Shown: one piece after another, positions 11,782-23,861 of the stretch
Layout of the letters: every line of letters starts with the position of its first letter
Position numbering within the stretch: the stretch's first letter is position 1
Assembly (NCBI GenBank): GCA_022316685.1
Contig: JAKJHU010000005.1
Span: 14,734,707-14,798,706, forward strand
Source: Progne subis subis
Lineage: Eukaryota; Chordata; Aves; Passeriformes; Hirundinidae
Direction: 5' to 3'
Length of the DNA: 64,000 nt
Notes under the pieces: model-generated
Seen by the model: the letters and a program-made list of their open reading frames with translations, nothing else
Databases searched by the model: none
Told to the model about the DNA's origin: nothing
Program-made: the position numbers and the translations under genes

Positions 11782-14013
11782 TTCAGGTTTATTGTTCTTT
11801 GTCACTATATGTGTGTACTCAGCCACACAGAAAGATGCCAAAGGACCTGGCCTCAAGGGGCTCTTGTATGTTTCAGAAATCCTTGAAGAACTGCTCATAC
11901 TTGCAAAGCTAATACTATTAAGGGGCTGCCAAAATTATGGTTACCAATGACATAAATGGCAGATGCATAAAAGAAATGTGACTTTGCTGGAGGACTGGCT
12001 GCCAGAACTAACTCCTGCAAACGTTTTCTGACTCATTGGGTAACCTCACCCTTGCCTGTCACTGTTGCCAGGCACAGCACATAACCAACTTTCCATCCTG
12101 CAAAATCAGCAGAGTGACAGAAGGGCAGGTGAGGCAAACATTTGAAAGAACAGGTATATTGTTCTTGCTGGGTTACTCACATCCATCCTCAGCTGGACTC
12201 TCTCTCTTATGGATAAACACGCTTGCCTTTGAGCCAAGAGATCTGTACATTGGTATGGACCAACATCAATATGTGCAGGGTATTAGCAAAATCACATTCC
12301 CTTCCTCACTTCAGTTTGGTTTAGCGGTCTTCCCTTCATTCAGGGACAGATTCAGGAATCTTTGATTCCTGTCGTGTTTAAAATCAGAATGAAAATCTAT
12401 AGTGTTTATTCAGTCTTTGCAAGAAAGGCATTTAGGGTTTTTTTCTGAAGTGCTGTGCAGAACATTTTTCAATACAACAAAGGCAAGGATCATCCTCCAG
12501 TTCCCCACATGATCTCACAGTAGTTCTGCCTCTTTAACATTAAAGCTAAGCTTTTTTTTTTGTAAATTAACATACCATAGACAATTCAGTCCTCAACAGG
12601 TTGTGTGTATCAACCTTTCTTTCCCTGCAGAAAGGATGGAACGGGAGATACCTGTGTTGTTGCATGAAAAGGAGAATTCCATTTCCCTACTGCAGAGAAA
12701 ACACTTAAAACTAAACCCAAGCATTCTGTGATCCACCAGCATCTCCATGCCTGGTGTATCCTGGCAGTCCTTACCACACAGTCCTTTCCAGTATGTGCAA
12801 AGTAATTTTAAAGGGAGGCTGTTTTGTGGAGGAAGAGCTACAACCCTGTGCCATCATGGGTAGTAGATGAATCTGGTCAGAGCTCAGCGAGCATGATACA
12901 AAGGTGCTGTCTTGTGGGGATGTGGAGTGGAAGATGCCTGTCCTTGTGTCCTGCAGCCATTAGCAGGTTATACTGGATTGAATACAGCACAGATATAAGA
13001 GAAGGGCACAAGCATGTGTTGGATGCAGGTGCTGACGCTGCTTAGACCTTTACTTGTGTTTGGTCACAGCAGCCTCTTGTCTTATACCTCACCCCTTATC
13101 TCTCCTAGCATCAGTGGCTATCCAGAGCCATATTCTCAGTAAACAAATGGGATTTAAAATCTGCATCACAGAATCTGTAACTATTTAGGCTGTTACTTGT
13201 TATTTCTTAAACAGTGCATCTGGCTAATTCTCACAGCCTGTGAGGCTGGAGATCTTCTGTTTCTTACTTAGGCTGTTTAAAGGAACATCAAACTTGCTTT
13301 TTGAGAAGTATATATTTGAGAAGTATTATTCTTATTTATATCAAGGAATGCCTAGAAATTCTAGGAATGGACCAACGCACATCTTGGTAGGGTGTCGTTC
13401 AAACATATAACAAAATGATTGTCCACCCTACTTCACTTCCATGATCAAAACAAAAGAGAAAAACAGAGCAGGCACACCTGGACCACAAGGAAGCAATATC
13501 CATGTATGACAAATGTTTACTGTAAGACTTGCTGGGTTTGATTGATTAAAGACTGTGAATGTAATTTTGAATGAAACATCAGAATTAGATATAAGAATGG
13601 TTGTGCTGGGTCAGAATAGGCTGCTGTGCTCCTTCTCAGTTCCTCACCATTATGCACAATCTCCTTACTTTTCCAAGTCCAGGGCTGATACCTTGGCTGC
13701 ACTTCTCTGTGTCAATGGCTGTTCATGCAAGAATGACAGCACATCTCAATCTATCTTGCTTGCCTAGAACTCCACATTCAAAAAAATTGAATTGTGACTT
13801 AGACACCAATCCCAGAGGTAGTTCAGATCCACACACAACTCCCAACTCGGGATTTTTCTCTGACCTGAGGGACTGCAACAAAGTCCAAGTCTGACCAGTG
13901 TATTTTATACAAGCTGTACATCATAGTCAGGTGAGGGTGGCTTAAAACACTCTCAGAGGAATGCAGTGCTCTTACTGATTTACACAGCTGCTTTGAAAAA
14001 AAAAAAAAATCCA

Positions 14014-14098
14014 TCCTTCCTTCCTTCCTTCCTTCCTTCCTTCCTTCCTTCCTTCCTTCCTTCCTTCCTTCCTTCCTTCCTTCCTTCCTTCCTTCCTT
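14014..14098. repeat. (TTCC)n microsatellite, about 21 copies
   Basis: Pure tetranucleotide pyrimidine repeat, directly preceded by a 14-A run and CCA. The repeated Glu-Gly-Arg-Lys frame on the minus strand is an artefact. Confidence 0.97.
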
Positions 14099-17000
14099 AG
14101 CTTTGCTCAGTGAAACATCTTGCACCCATCTTTTGGCTCATTAACTTTAACAAGAAAATTTAAATGTAGTAGAAGAAATGCAATTTCTGTAACACTGCTT
14201 CACTTCCAGAAAGCTGCTCATGGAAATGAGATGCAGGTGTGCATTTCTGATGTGCCTACACATCAGCTACTCTTTCAAAGATGAATCCAACTGTTGCTCT
14301 TAGTTTTCCATTACTATTTCTTGCCCTCCCAATGGGTTTCAAAAGTTAATAGAGCTTCTTCAAAATGGTGATATTGTTCCCTTTTCTTGAATAACAGGAA
14401 AATCTGATACTCATAGTAATGATTTATTTGAAAAATCTTTCCACTCACCTGCAGTTATGAGTAATACTAAGGCATACTGTAAGATCATCAGTCTGAGACA
14501 TCTGAAAAAAAATTCTTCTTTCTGTGATATTTTGAAATGCAACTGAGGCTAAAGGGATTTAATAAAGACATTTCTATAAAGTGAGCAGTGTTGGAGGAGA
14601 GTGTAAGAGCACTTTACAGGTGTAAAACATCTGTCACCTGGTCACCCTCTCAGCAGATGCAGGTGGGGGGCTCCAGGGATGGAAATGATTGTGAATATGG
14701 TACTCTCACCTCCTGAGAGTCAGAAAAAATTAAGGGTCCATTGCCTGCCTCTCAGGCGTTTTGCTTGTTGTTGTTAATTTCCTTTCTTTTCTTGAGAGTT
14801 ATTGAAATAACACATTTAATCTGGAGTCAGAAGGGGTATTTCCTGCCAAACTGTGTAGACTTAGTTTGATTCTTCTTCACTGGGTGAGAAACCAGACTTC
14901 CTTTTTTACACTACTTCAATCCAAAGCCAAATAATTTTTTCCCTTCATCTGGCTTGACCTAGCCTCATGAAGAACAAGAAGCACAGCCATGCCCCACACC
15001 ACCAACAGTTCAAGTGCAAGGGGAGAGGCAGGAGATGAGCACAACCCTCTTGACTCCTCCTGTCTTTAAAGAAGCAACAAGAGTGGACAAAGTCTGTCCT
15101 GGTCCCCAGATTTATGGCAAGGGCTGTTGTTCCAAATGCTCTTTTGCTTGGGCTTGTCTCATCCTTTATTCCATGATGAACCTTTGTGTGGTGTCTGACA
15201 TCTCATGGGCACCTGGGATGAGACAATGACTTGGAAGACCATCCCTTTTCAGATATGCCAGAGGCCAAAACAAAACTGGCATACTGCCAGTAATAAAGAG
15301 GATCTTGGTAGTAGTTACTGAGTTTTCTTTACATCTCTGTAGCTGCCCTCCATCATTTCTGTACCTTGGCATTTAACCCCATCACTAGTTGTTTCTCCCT
15401 TACAAGTGAAGCACATCAATCTCAAACTACAAGGATGTTTCTCTGGTGTGTTGATATGGAAGATACATCTCACACAAATACACAGCAGCATTACTTGCTG
15501 CTCAGCAGGTGTTTGTATCCCAATCCCCTCAGGAGCTCCAGACACCCCAGTCTGCAAGCAAAACAGCCTCCACAATGAGCAGGAGGACCCACACTGGCAG
15601 CATCCTCCTGCCAACCCTGTTCTGCATTCCAAATAGCTTGTGAGTGCTTCTGCCTTGGCACAGGTATTCTGCTGTGGGCAGAGAGGAGAGTAACTTCCCC
15701 CAGTGGTAAAACACCAGCTTCCTCTCTTGTGCTGCACACGTGGAAACATCACTACAACCACCTCAGCCAGCAGTGCAATCTCCTCCGGGTTGCTCAGGAG
15801 CAACACGGCCTTGTAGCCTGTGCTTAAGTGCAGGCACCTCATAAAGGGCGAAACCAACTTCCATGGCAGTAGCCGGTTGTTTCTCTCTAGAGGAAATCTC
15901 CCCAAAATGCCTGTCTCAGGCTCTGAGTGCTTGGGATTTTGGTAGAGGGTGTGTAATTGATACTGAAGAGGAACAGTCAGTAAATGAAATGCTTGTGGCT
16001 AGAAGGTCAAATGGTTTGGCTGAGGCAATCCCCAGTAATTACAGAGATCACTGTAATTAGGAGGTTAATGCTGTTCAAGGAGCCTGGAAAAGGAGGTGTC
16101 TTCCTGCAGGGATCAGCAAGGAATTTTCCCTGCCATTCCTCACCGTACAGCACTGCTTTGTCCAGCGAATATCCTGACAGACATCCCAGCCTCCAGCCTA
16201 GGAATCCGGTGGCTAGCAGGGCAGTACTGCAAATGACCAGTGCTGAGCTCCAGCCCTCAAGGGAAACATCGCAAACTTGAGACCACGATGGAAATGAGCC
16301 ATGGAAAACCTTTGCCTTACACTGGAAACCACAGCCATGCCATTGCAGAGCATTATCCAGGCTGTTCCAGCAGTGACCACTGCAGCACCCTGCTGTGGCT
16401 GCCCACACGGATCAGCATTGCTTGGCTTGTGGTACATCAGTGCTCCAGTCCTCTTTGCAAAGTCACTCTGGTTTACCCAAACAGCAATTCCAAATACCTC
16501 CTCTCCTTCTCTTCCCCTGGCCCTGCAGTGTCTGGGGAAAGCGCAGCTGAGGCCGGAGATGTTTGTCCTTCAGCTGCAGAGGTAAGTGACAGGCTCGGGC
16601 AACAAAGCCAAACCTGGAGACAAATGTCTTGTTCATGGCTCTCCAGCGTACCAAGACCTGTTTTTGGGGTGGGAGATGAAAGTGAGGAGAATGGCATGAG
16701 TTATTTACAGGACTTCCTGGTCAGGTGTAGAGCTGTAAGCATGGTCAGATACACTTGATTATACAGAAATCATATGTGTCTATATGAATATATCTACATG
16801 TATGTAACTATATCCATGTGTATATAGAAGAGGTCTCTATACATGGCAAACCCATCAGCGAGCAGTCCTACTGTTTGAGCACGCTGAGACCTTGGCTCAG
16901 ATCACATTATCTATAAAAGAGTAGAACATTATTTTTCCAACCTGTAAGCTGAGGTGACAGGCTGGGTTTTCCTCCTTCTGCTGAAGAACACTGAAATATT

Positions 17001-17768
17001 CAGAGGTCCCAAGTGAAGGGTAAATATGCCAATTCCATTAACTTCCTTAATCATTGTCACAGCATCACCATGAAAACACATTTGTCCAGAGGTGAATTTT
17101 TCTCTAATGGGATAAACAGAAGTATCTGTAAGAATTATTGTGCCCCTTCCTCCTCCCACAGAAAGCTACATGAGAGACCAGCAAGGACAAGAATCTAATT
17201 AATCCAAAAGAGCCCAGTAACAAAAGAAAAGGTCTCTTTGCTGTGGCCTGGACCCAGCCAAAACCTCCCAGCTGTTCAGTTTACTTTCAGCAAGCACAAA
17301 CCTCGCAGGTAAAAATGGAGAAACACCTTGGGCGTTATTGCTTTGAGTTCAGGTCTTCCCTTCCTCATGCCCCGTATTCCTTTGAGGCACACCAACACAG
17401 CTTTTGTTTTTTTCTTCAAGCCAAAATCAGGCTACATGGAGATGACAGCCAGCTCTCTGAATTAAAAGGACAGGCAGAGGCTTCCAACCATGCTCCTAAA
17501 TACCCTGTTTTCAGTGCAATTACTTCAATTCTTCTTATTAAATTATCTGTCCACTGCAGCTAATCAAGCAGGAGAATGTTTTCTCTGTAAGTCAGGGAAG
17601 AGTTTGGTTTTGGTAACAATGAAATGACAAACCCACATTTTGCCTTTGATAATTCAAGATGATGCAGCCTAGAGCACTGGTGAAATTTTTAACCTGCATG
17701 ACAGCTACAGTCCAAATCTTCAACTGGGACTCTTAAAAAAGGTGGGAGCAAAATTCCTCTCGGAAAAC

Positions 17769-17809
17769 ATCATCAATGGAATTGATGATCAATCTCACAC
17801 TGTGAGATT
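17769..17809. repeat. Two adjacent perfect short inverted repeats
   Basis: First: ATCATCAAT-GGA-ATTGATGAT (17769-17789, 9-bp arms). Second: AATCTCACA-C-TGTGAGATT (17791-17809, 9-bp arms), one base later. The right arm with flank, ACACTGTGAGATTT, occurs again at 17878-17891. Confidence 0.9.
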
Positions 17810-19507
17810 TCTGCAGTATAATTCTCTAAACAGAAAAGGAAAAAAGAATAAGCTGAAGTTGCTGAGAACCAATGGTTACACTGTGAGATTTTACCAGAAA
17901 AGACCTGAGGGATAAATGCAGAGGGATGTAGAGAACCTCCTTCAGGAGTAGCAGACATACCACAAAGGCACATGTTAAATGAAAATAAATTGCAGGGTAG
18001 GCAGTGGTGGAAAAGACAACACTCCCACAGTCTCCAAGGGGAGGGAGGTGGAAGAGGCTAATAACAGGACTTCAAAGTATCCATATCAGGATTTCATGAT
18101 ATTCATGTTTCTGAATTCCTACTTCAGCCACTGAGCATAGTTGTAAAATATCAGTCAGCAGATGCTTGGCATGAAAAAATACATCCTCCAATCCTTTGGC
18201 AGCAAGTTACAACAAGTTTGTTGTGTCAATGACACACATTCATGTTCAAATGTTTTATTTCATCTACAGTTAATTTTTCACCCTCAAACAGGGATTGGAG
18301 TGTGAGCACTTTTAAACCTCTACAATAAAACCTTTTCCTAGAAACACATTCACAAGTCCATTGCCCGACTGAACTTTCAGCTAAGCCTCAGCCAACCCAA
18401 TAAAAGAAGTTATTGGCCAGTCACTAATGATTAATATTATGCTGTTGATAGTAAATGCTTCAGGCAAAGCAGGTCCCATTGATGATCTTGCAAAGAGAAA
18501 GCCCTAGAAGTCCAGTTGCTTGCTGGAGTGTTCACATCCCCATGTCACTGTGTCTCCAGAGAGGACATCCTCTCTGCAGAAGTGCCACGTTTTCAGCACT
18601 AGAGCTAAGAAACTTTTTAGGCTTTTCTAAGCCTCTTATGTTTTGAAGCAACAGGAATAATTGTTCTTGGCAAGCATTCTCTCCAAAATGTGCAGATAGT
18701 TCCTATACAGTAAATACTAAAGATAAAATTGCACGGTACAAGAGGAAAACTTATAAAACAGATCTTCCTGAGAGGAGCCAAGCTAAACGTGTCTAGCAGT
18801 CTTCAGGAACCTGCTCCGCTTCAGCTCCTTTTGCCCAAACCACAGGGCTGTGGTGGGCTCGGCAAAGCCCTGAATGCCTACGCTGGGCATCCTAAGAGCC
18901 TGCACTTCCTCCAGGTGCACTTGGAAGCCAGCACCATCATCTTTTCTGTGACAGGGCCAGAGGCTGCCCCCATCACACGGCTTTGTCTGTAGAGCAGCAC
19001 TTCTATGTATCTCCAGGCTCCTAATCCTTGTTTATTTCTAAAATCTCTAGTGTCCTTTCTCTGAACAAATTCCCCCCTTTCCTATCGTCCTATGGGGTCT
19101 TCAGATAAAAAAATATCTTCAAGTTTATTCTCCTTGCTACTGCTCCAGTGAGTCTACATCTTCTCTCTTTCCATCTTTCACAGGCCTCCTGCTCACTGTG
19201 CTTGTGAGAGCTCAAACACTCTCCAGGTCTTAGCTGCTCCATCAAAAACCTTCATTATGCATGATCCCTTGTCTGGCTGCTGGCAAGCTTATGTCAACCT
19301 GTTCTTTTTACTGTGTGGCACATGTCAAATCTGCCAAGGTGCATCTGCTTTCATGAACCAGCTGAAACTGCAAGTTTTTCTTCATTTTCTCATGCAACCA
19401 GAACCGATTTCTCTCACAACAAGGCTTACATTTTCCCCTAAGTATTCAAAGCTGAGCTTCTTTAAGAGTTTAACAAAATACAGTGAAGAGTGTGAGGTCA
19501 CATTAAA

Positions 19508-20082
19508 AGAAGTGTGACCAGTAGGGCAAGGGAGGAGATTCTCCACCTGTACTCTGCTCTGGTGAGAGCCCACCTGCAGTGCTGCATCCAGCTCTGGGGT
19601 CCCCACCACGGGAAGGAGATGGATCTATTGGAATGAGTCCAGAGGAGGGCCATGAAGATGATAAGAGGGATGGACTACCTCTCTTTTGGAGACAGGCTGA
19701 CAGATTTGGGGTTGTTCATTCTGGAGAAGAGAGGGCTCAAGGGTGACTCTTGGGAAGCCTTCTTTTACCTGAAAGGGGCCTACAGGAGAGTTGGAGAGGG
19801 ACTTTTTACAAGGGTGTGTAGTGACAGGACAAGGGGGAATAGCTTTAAACTGAAAACAGGCAGGTTTACATCAGATATAGGCAAGAAATTCTTTCCTGTG
19901 AGGGTGTTGAGCCACTGGATTAGGCTGCCCAGTAGAGTTGCAGATGCCCTGTTCCTTGAAGCCTTAGGGAGGTCAGGCTGGATGAGGCTTTGAGAAACCT
20001 GGACTACTGGAAGGGGCAGAGAGATTGGAACTAGATGATCCTTAAGGTTCCTACCAACCCAAACTCTTCTAGGATTCTATGA
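19508..20082 (+). mobile_element. CR1 LINE, 5'-truncated 3' end
   Basis: It matches the well-known CR1 3' region in order: TGACCAG..GGCAAGGGAGG, CTACTCTGCTCTGGTGAGA-like, CAGCTCTGGGGTCCCCA, CAGAGGAGGGCCA.GAAGATGAT, GGGACTTTTTACAAGGG, GGAACTAGATGATCCTTAAG, and the terminal ATTCTATGA. The 5' end is truncated, as for nearly all CR1 copies. A 113-codon open frame inside it (19,652-19,993) is a by-product of the element, not a host gene. Divergence is modest, so it is of medium age. Confidence 0.95.
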
Positions 20083-21550
20083 AGCCCCATGGCCCTCTTG
20101 ACTGTTGTAAAGAGGATGGAGGATACACAGCTTGTAGCACAGCTGCAGCTCCATTGAGGCCTGACCCACTGCCACTACACTTTGTGTTAGCAGTCATTGC
20201 TGAGTTAATCTGAACCATCTGGCTGCTGCCATTCTCTAACAGCCACACATTTTCTGCATATTTTCTTGTCATTGCAGTGCTGTGTTCCGGCACCTTTGAA
20301 AAAACATCCGCCCTGAGGATTCCCCTTTTATAATATCTTTAAAATATGTCACCATCTGCTCACTCTTAAGATCTCTTCCTTTATCCCACCACAAGTAACT
20401 GGCCCCTCAGTGACCTCCCATTTCATAGCAAGGTGCTTGTGCAGGAACATTCATTTCTTTGCTTCGCAATGTGCAGTTCTCTCTGTCAGGTTTTGATCCA
20501 CTGGCTTGTTCAGTGTATATCAGAGAAATGCCTCTGCTTTAGCAAATGCCTCCTCTCTTGACTGTTATAGGCTTCTCTGCTTCTTGGCATTGGTGTAACG
20601 TCAGAAAGAAGACCTCCACCCCATCTTCCCCTGAAGCAGCCCAACTCCAGGCAGAAATTCCTTTGGTTCTTGCATTGTAACAAACTATTTTTTCCCAAAA
20701 ACCCGACTGCCCCAAAACCCATCTCCACCACGCACCAGACACGACCACTCTGGAATCTTCACTGCTTACTCTTCCCCTTGTCACCTTATTTCTCCTCTGC
20801 CCTGTACATGCCACAACCTTTTGCTGCTCCCTCTAACAGCCCACCATGTGCTGTCTCCATTTACTTTACCTATTTTCAGGCTCATTTTTCTCAAACAGTA
20901 AATGCCAAAATTCACTGCATGTCATGTCTTTTGGACATCACAGAGTGGCTGATTCTTTACACCCCCCTGTTGAGTGAACAGAGTGGGTGTTCAATTCCCT
21001 ATTCTGAAGAGAAAAAAATTATGAAAATTGATTGTGAGGGCCCAAAATCTGTTTTCTCATGCCCAATGGGCATGGCTCCCCATGTAATTGTTATTTTACA
21101 GCCAGTTCCTGAAAAGAACAGTTAATATCTGCTTTAAGGTGAAAAAATTATCCCCAGGTCTTCTCCACAGCTCAGCTTTTAGCTGGAATTTTCTCATCTT
21201 TCACAAAGAAAGCCACCAGGATGGTCACAACCGCTAGGCAAACTGCGTTTTAGCTCCAGACTACCAGTATAAAGAAACACAACATCTTTTTCCAAAGCTT
21301 TCAGAGGCATGAAAATCTGTTTTGCTAATCTGTCTTGAAACAGAGAACAAGAAGTAAACCTTCCCATGCATCTGTCAAAACACATATTTTAAAAATTGCT
21401 AAATGGTTTGGTTTGCATGCAAATACAGGAAGATCAGAAAAACAGACTTTGATTTCCTCAAGCAAGTTTATATACTAAAGGCAATTGACTTAGCTAATTT
21501 GAAAATGTGAAGTATGGAAAGGATAAAACAGTTCTGTAAGAACATATCCT

Positions 21551-21606
21551 GGGGGGGGAAGAAAAGAAAAGAAGAAAAAAAGAAGAAAAAAGAAAAACAA
21601 AAAAAC
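21551..21606. repeat. Purine-rich tract (G8 then GAAAA-type)
   Basis: Eight G followed by about 45 bases of A/G. Polypurine low complexity. Confidence 0.85.
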
Positions 21607-21949
21607 CCAGGAAGGAAGAACTGCCCAAAGAGAAGGATGTCATTGACACCAGCAAAAGGATGACAAACTTGACTTAATACCATTAGCTTGCAAACTGGGA
21701 GAAATCCCTGGACTAGAGTCCTATGAGTATGAAGGACAACCTCTAGGCTCTGCTGGGACAAGCAGCTGACATGCAGAGAAGAATCTCCCCAAAGGAGAGA
21801 GCTCCTCTAGCAGCTGTGGCTACACAGCCCCGTTGGCACCCCTCAGCAGAGCCTGGAGTTAATTTGTGGCAGGTGCTGTCTTTCTGCATCTGAGAGCTGA
21901 GCCCTACCCCAGCAATCCAGCTGGTCCTGGTTAACCAAAACATTGCAGA

Positions 21950-22039
21950 ATGCTAGAGATAAATTCTAGCATCTTAGAGACCCAGATGATGTCACTGCTG
22001 TCATCAGACATTATTCTTGTTTGTTTGAATGCAGCATTC
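21950..22039. repeat. Cluster of three short inverted repeats
   Basis: ATGCTAGA (21950-21957) pairs with TCTAGCAT (21965-21972) across a 7-nt loop. GAATGC-A-GCATTC is at 22027-22039. Between them TGATGTCA and TGTCATCA form an 8-bp arm pair with one mismatch. Confidence 0.7.
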
Positions 22040-23234
22040 TAGAGCATTATCTGTGTTATTGTGAGGATTTGAAACTGGAATCTTTGAGATGAAAAGAAGA
22101 AATTGGGGTTTTTTTTTCATTTCTTTTTTTTTTTTTTTCCCCATTTGCTTTTAATTTATTAAAATACTTGTGAATTTTCCTGGAGATTCACCAGGAATAA
22201 TTCCAGAGGGACTAATACGCATCATTTTTCTGGCTCCAATTAAATCCAACATCCACTGCCCTCATCGCTAACATGTTCAGCTATGTTCAACAGAGCTAAA
22301 TATTTAATCTTATTGTAAATTGCATATAATTTAGCTTCTTTGTTTTTCTTTTGTGGGCACTGATAGCTCTTTTCTGCTCTGAATTTGTCATCAATAAATC
22401 AGAACTCATCCAGAGAGAGAAGTTAACTGCTTGTGTAATCTATCAGAAGAGGTTCCTGAAGAATGTTTGTAATGGACATTACAGAGACTTACAACTATTT
22501 CTAAAATGGGGAAAATGTTACAGTTCCTGCCACTGTTCATTGCACAACTTGGCTTCTAAAAACACTGGCAAACAGAAATACAACACTGCCAACTTTTGCA
22601 ATTGTATCATAGTTCCTAATACTGACCTTTTTTATGAAATCCCCACTCCCGAAAGCATCTGGATTAGATGAAGATCTAAACTTTCATTTGTTATAAACAC
22701 ACCGTCTTTCTAAACCACATGGTTAGAAAAGCTTGGCAAAACACGGGTGTCATCTCATCTGGATACACTATCTGTAACTTAGACACCGCATACAAGCAGG
22801 TCACCTACTCCACTCTAGTCCATGAAAGAGGCTGGTACTTGCACAGATTATCCTGCCCTCTCTACTCACTGACAGCTCAAAGTGAGCCTGAGCTCAAGGA
22901 GGTAGAAAGAGCAGGGCTGCTTATCCACCCCTGTGCTCACATACATCCTGCATTGACCCCTCCCAGGAACTTGATTCAGCCCCCAATAACTTGATTTCAA
23001 AGGAAATCCAGCAGTGGGAACAATGAACTGTGGCTGTGTGGCCCCACCATCACCAGCATGTCCTCTCCAAAGGGTGAACTTAGCCTGAACCCTCGAATGG
23101 TGCTGGGTGTCACCCGAGCCACAAAAACCATCAGGAAGAAAGCTGTAAGGAAATAGAACTGAGGGGAGCTGTGAACCAAACTGGTCCCATGGGTGCCAAG
23201 TCATATAGAAGAAGAACCACAGATTGTGACTTGG

Positions 23235-23405
23235 GAGATCTTTTTTAATATTAGGGAAAATCTTTTCCTCAGGAGGCACTGCAGTGCTGGAGCAAGTCCC
23301 AGGTATGGAGAGTGCTTCAGTTCCTTGGGGGTTTCCCAAGGACCAACCTAGTCTGGTGTCAGTACAGAGTAGGGCTGAACTAGGTGATCTTCAGTGTTTG
23401 TCTCC
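23235..23405 (+). mobile_element. Old degenerate CR1 fragment
   Basis: It contains AGGGAAAATCTTTTCCTCAG, then GCACTGCAGTGCTGGAGCAAG, CCTTGGGGGTTTCCCAAGGA and GGGCTGAACTAGGTGATCTT. These are in the same order as the 3' third of CR1 (kernel around GGTTGGACTAGATGATC). Clearly more diverged than the 19.5-kb copy and without the terminal octamers. Ends are approximate. Confidence 0.65.
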
Positions 23406-23676
23406 TGCCTGGGTCAGGAGATCTCATATCCTCACCCTGAAAGAAGTGGATTTCCCTTGAGTGATTATGCCAGTCCTATCTAGAGAGAATTTCTGACGCA
23501 CTCCTCGGGTGCTGCTGGGAGTCAGCAGAGAGCCCATTTTGCAAAGGATGAATTGTGCTCCATGTGATGGAACAAGTTCTCTTTTCATTTTTAATGCCCA
23601 TTTTTTGTCTTTGTTTTCTTAGAGCAGCTGTGAAATAAGTCATAATGTTTTAAGAGCTCCCTTCAAAAAATGGCTG

Positions 23677-23861
23677 CCTCTCCTCTCCTCTCCTCTCCTC
23701 TCCTCTCCTCTCCTCTCCTCTCCTCTCCTCTCCTCTCCTCTCCTCTCCTCTCCTCTCCTCTCCTCTCCTCTCCTCTCCTCTCCTCTCCTCTCCTCTCCTC
23801 TCCTCTCCTCTCCTCTCCTCTCCTCTCCTCTCCTCTCCTCTCCTCTCCTCTCCTCTCCTCT
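23677..23861. repeat. (TCCTC)n pentanucleotide array, about 37 copies, uninterrupted
   Basis: 185 bp with no interruption that I can see. A pure polypyrimidine mirror-repeat-type tract able to form triplex (H-)DNA. The Leu-Ser-Ser-Pro frame over it is an artefact. Confidence 0.97.

Larger units (their letters stand above)
10964..19507. other. Intergenic DNA, no gene recognised
   Basis: Holds the double poly(A)-like signal at 11.77 kb, the TTCC array and the paired palindromes. Open frames of 170-200 codons at 15,315-15,905 (minus) and 16,240-16,758 (plus) overlap other open frames and match nothing I know. Confidence 0.6.

Noticed and set aside
12700..12735. CR1 tail-like AAACCCAAGCATTCTGTGATCC
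   Set aside because: Too short and without upstream CR1 similarity.
13823..14125. Glu-Gly-Arg-Lys repeat protein on the minus strand
   Set aside because: Direct translation of the (TTCC)n microsatellite.
15315..15905. 196-codon minus-strand frame as a candidate gene
   Set aside because: Overlapped by several other frames on both strands, no recognised domain, no splice or promoter context; within chance expectation for 64 kb in six frames.
19652..19993. 113-codon plus-strand frame with a protein-like sequence
   Set aside because: It lies fully inside the CR1 3' end; many CR1 copies keep this frame by descent.
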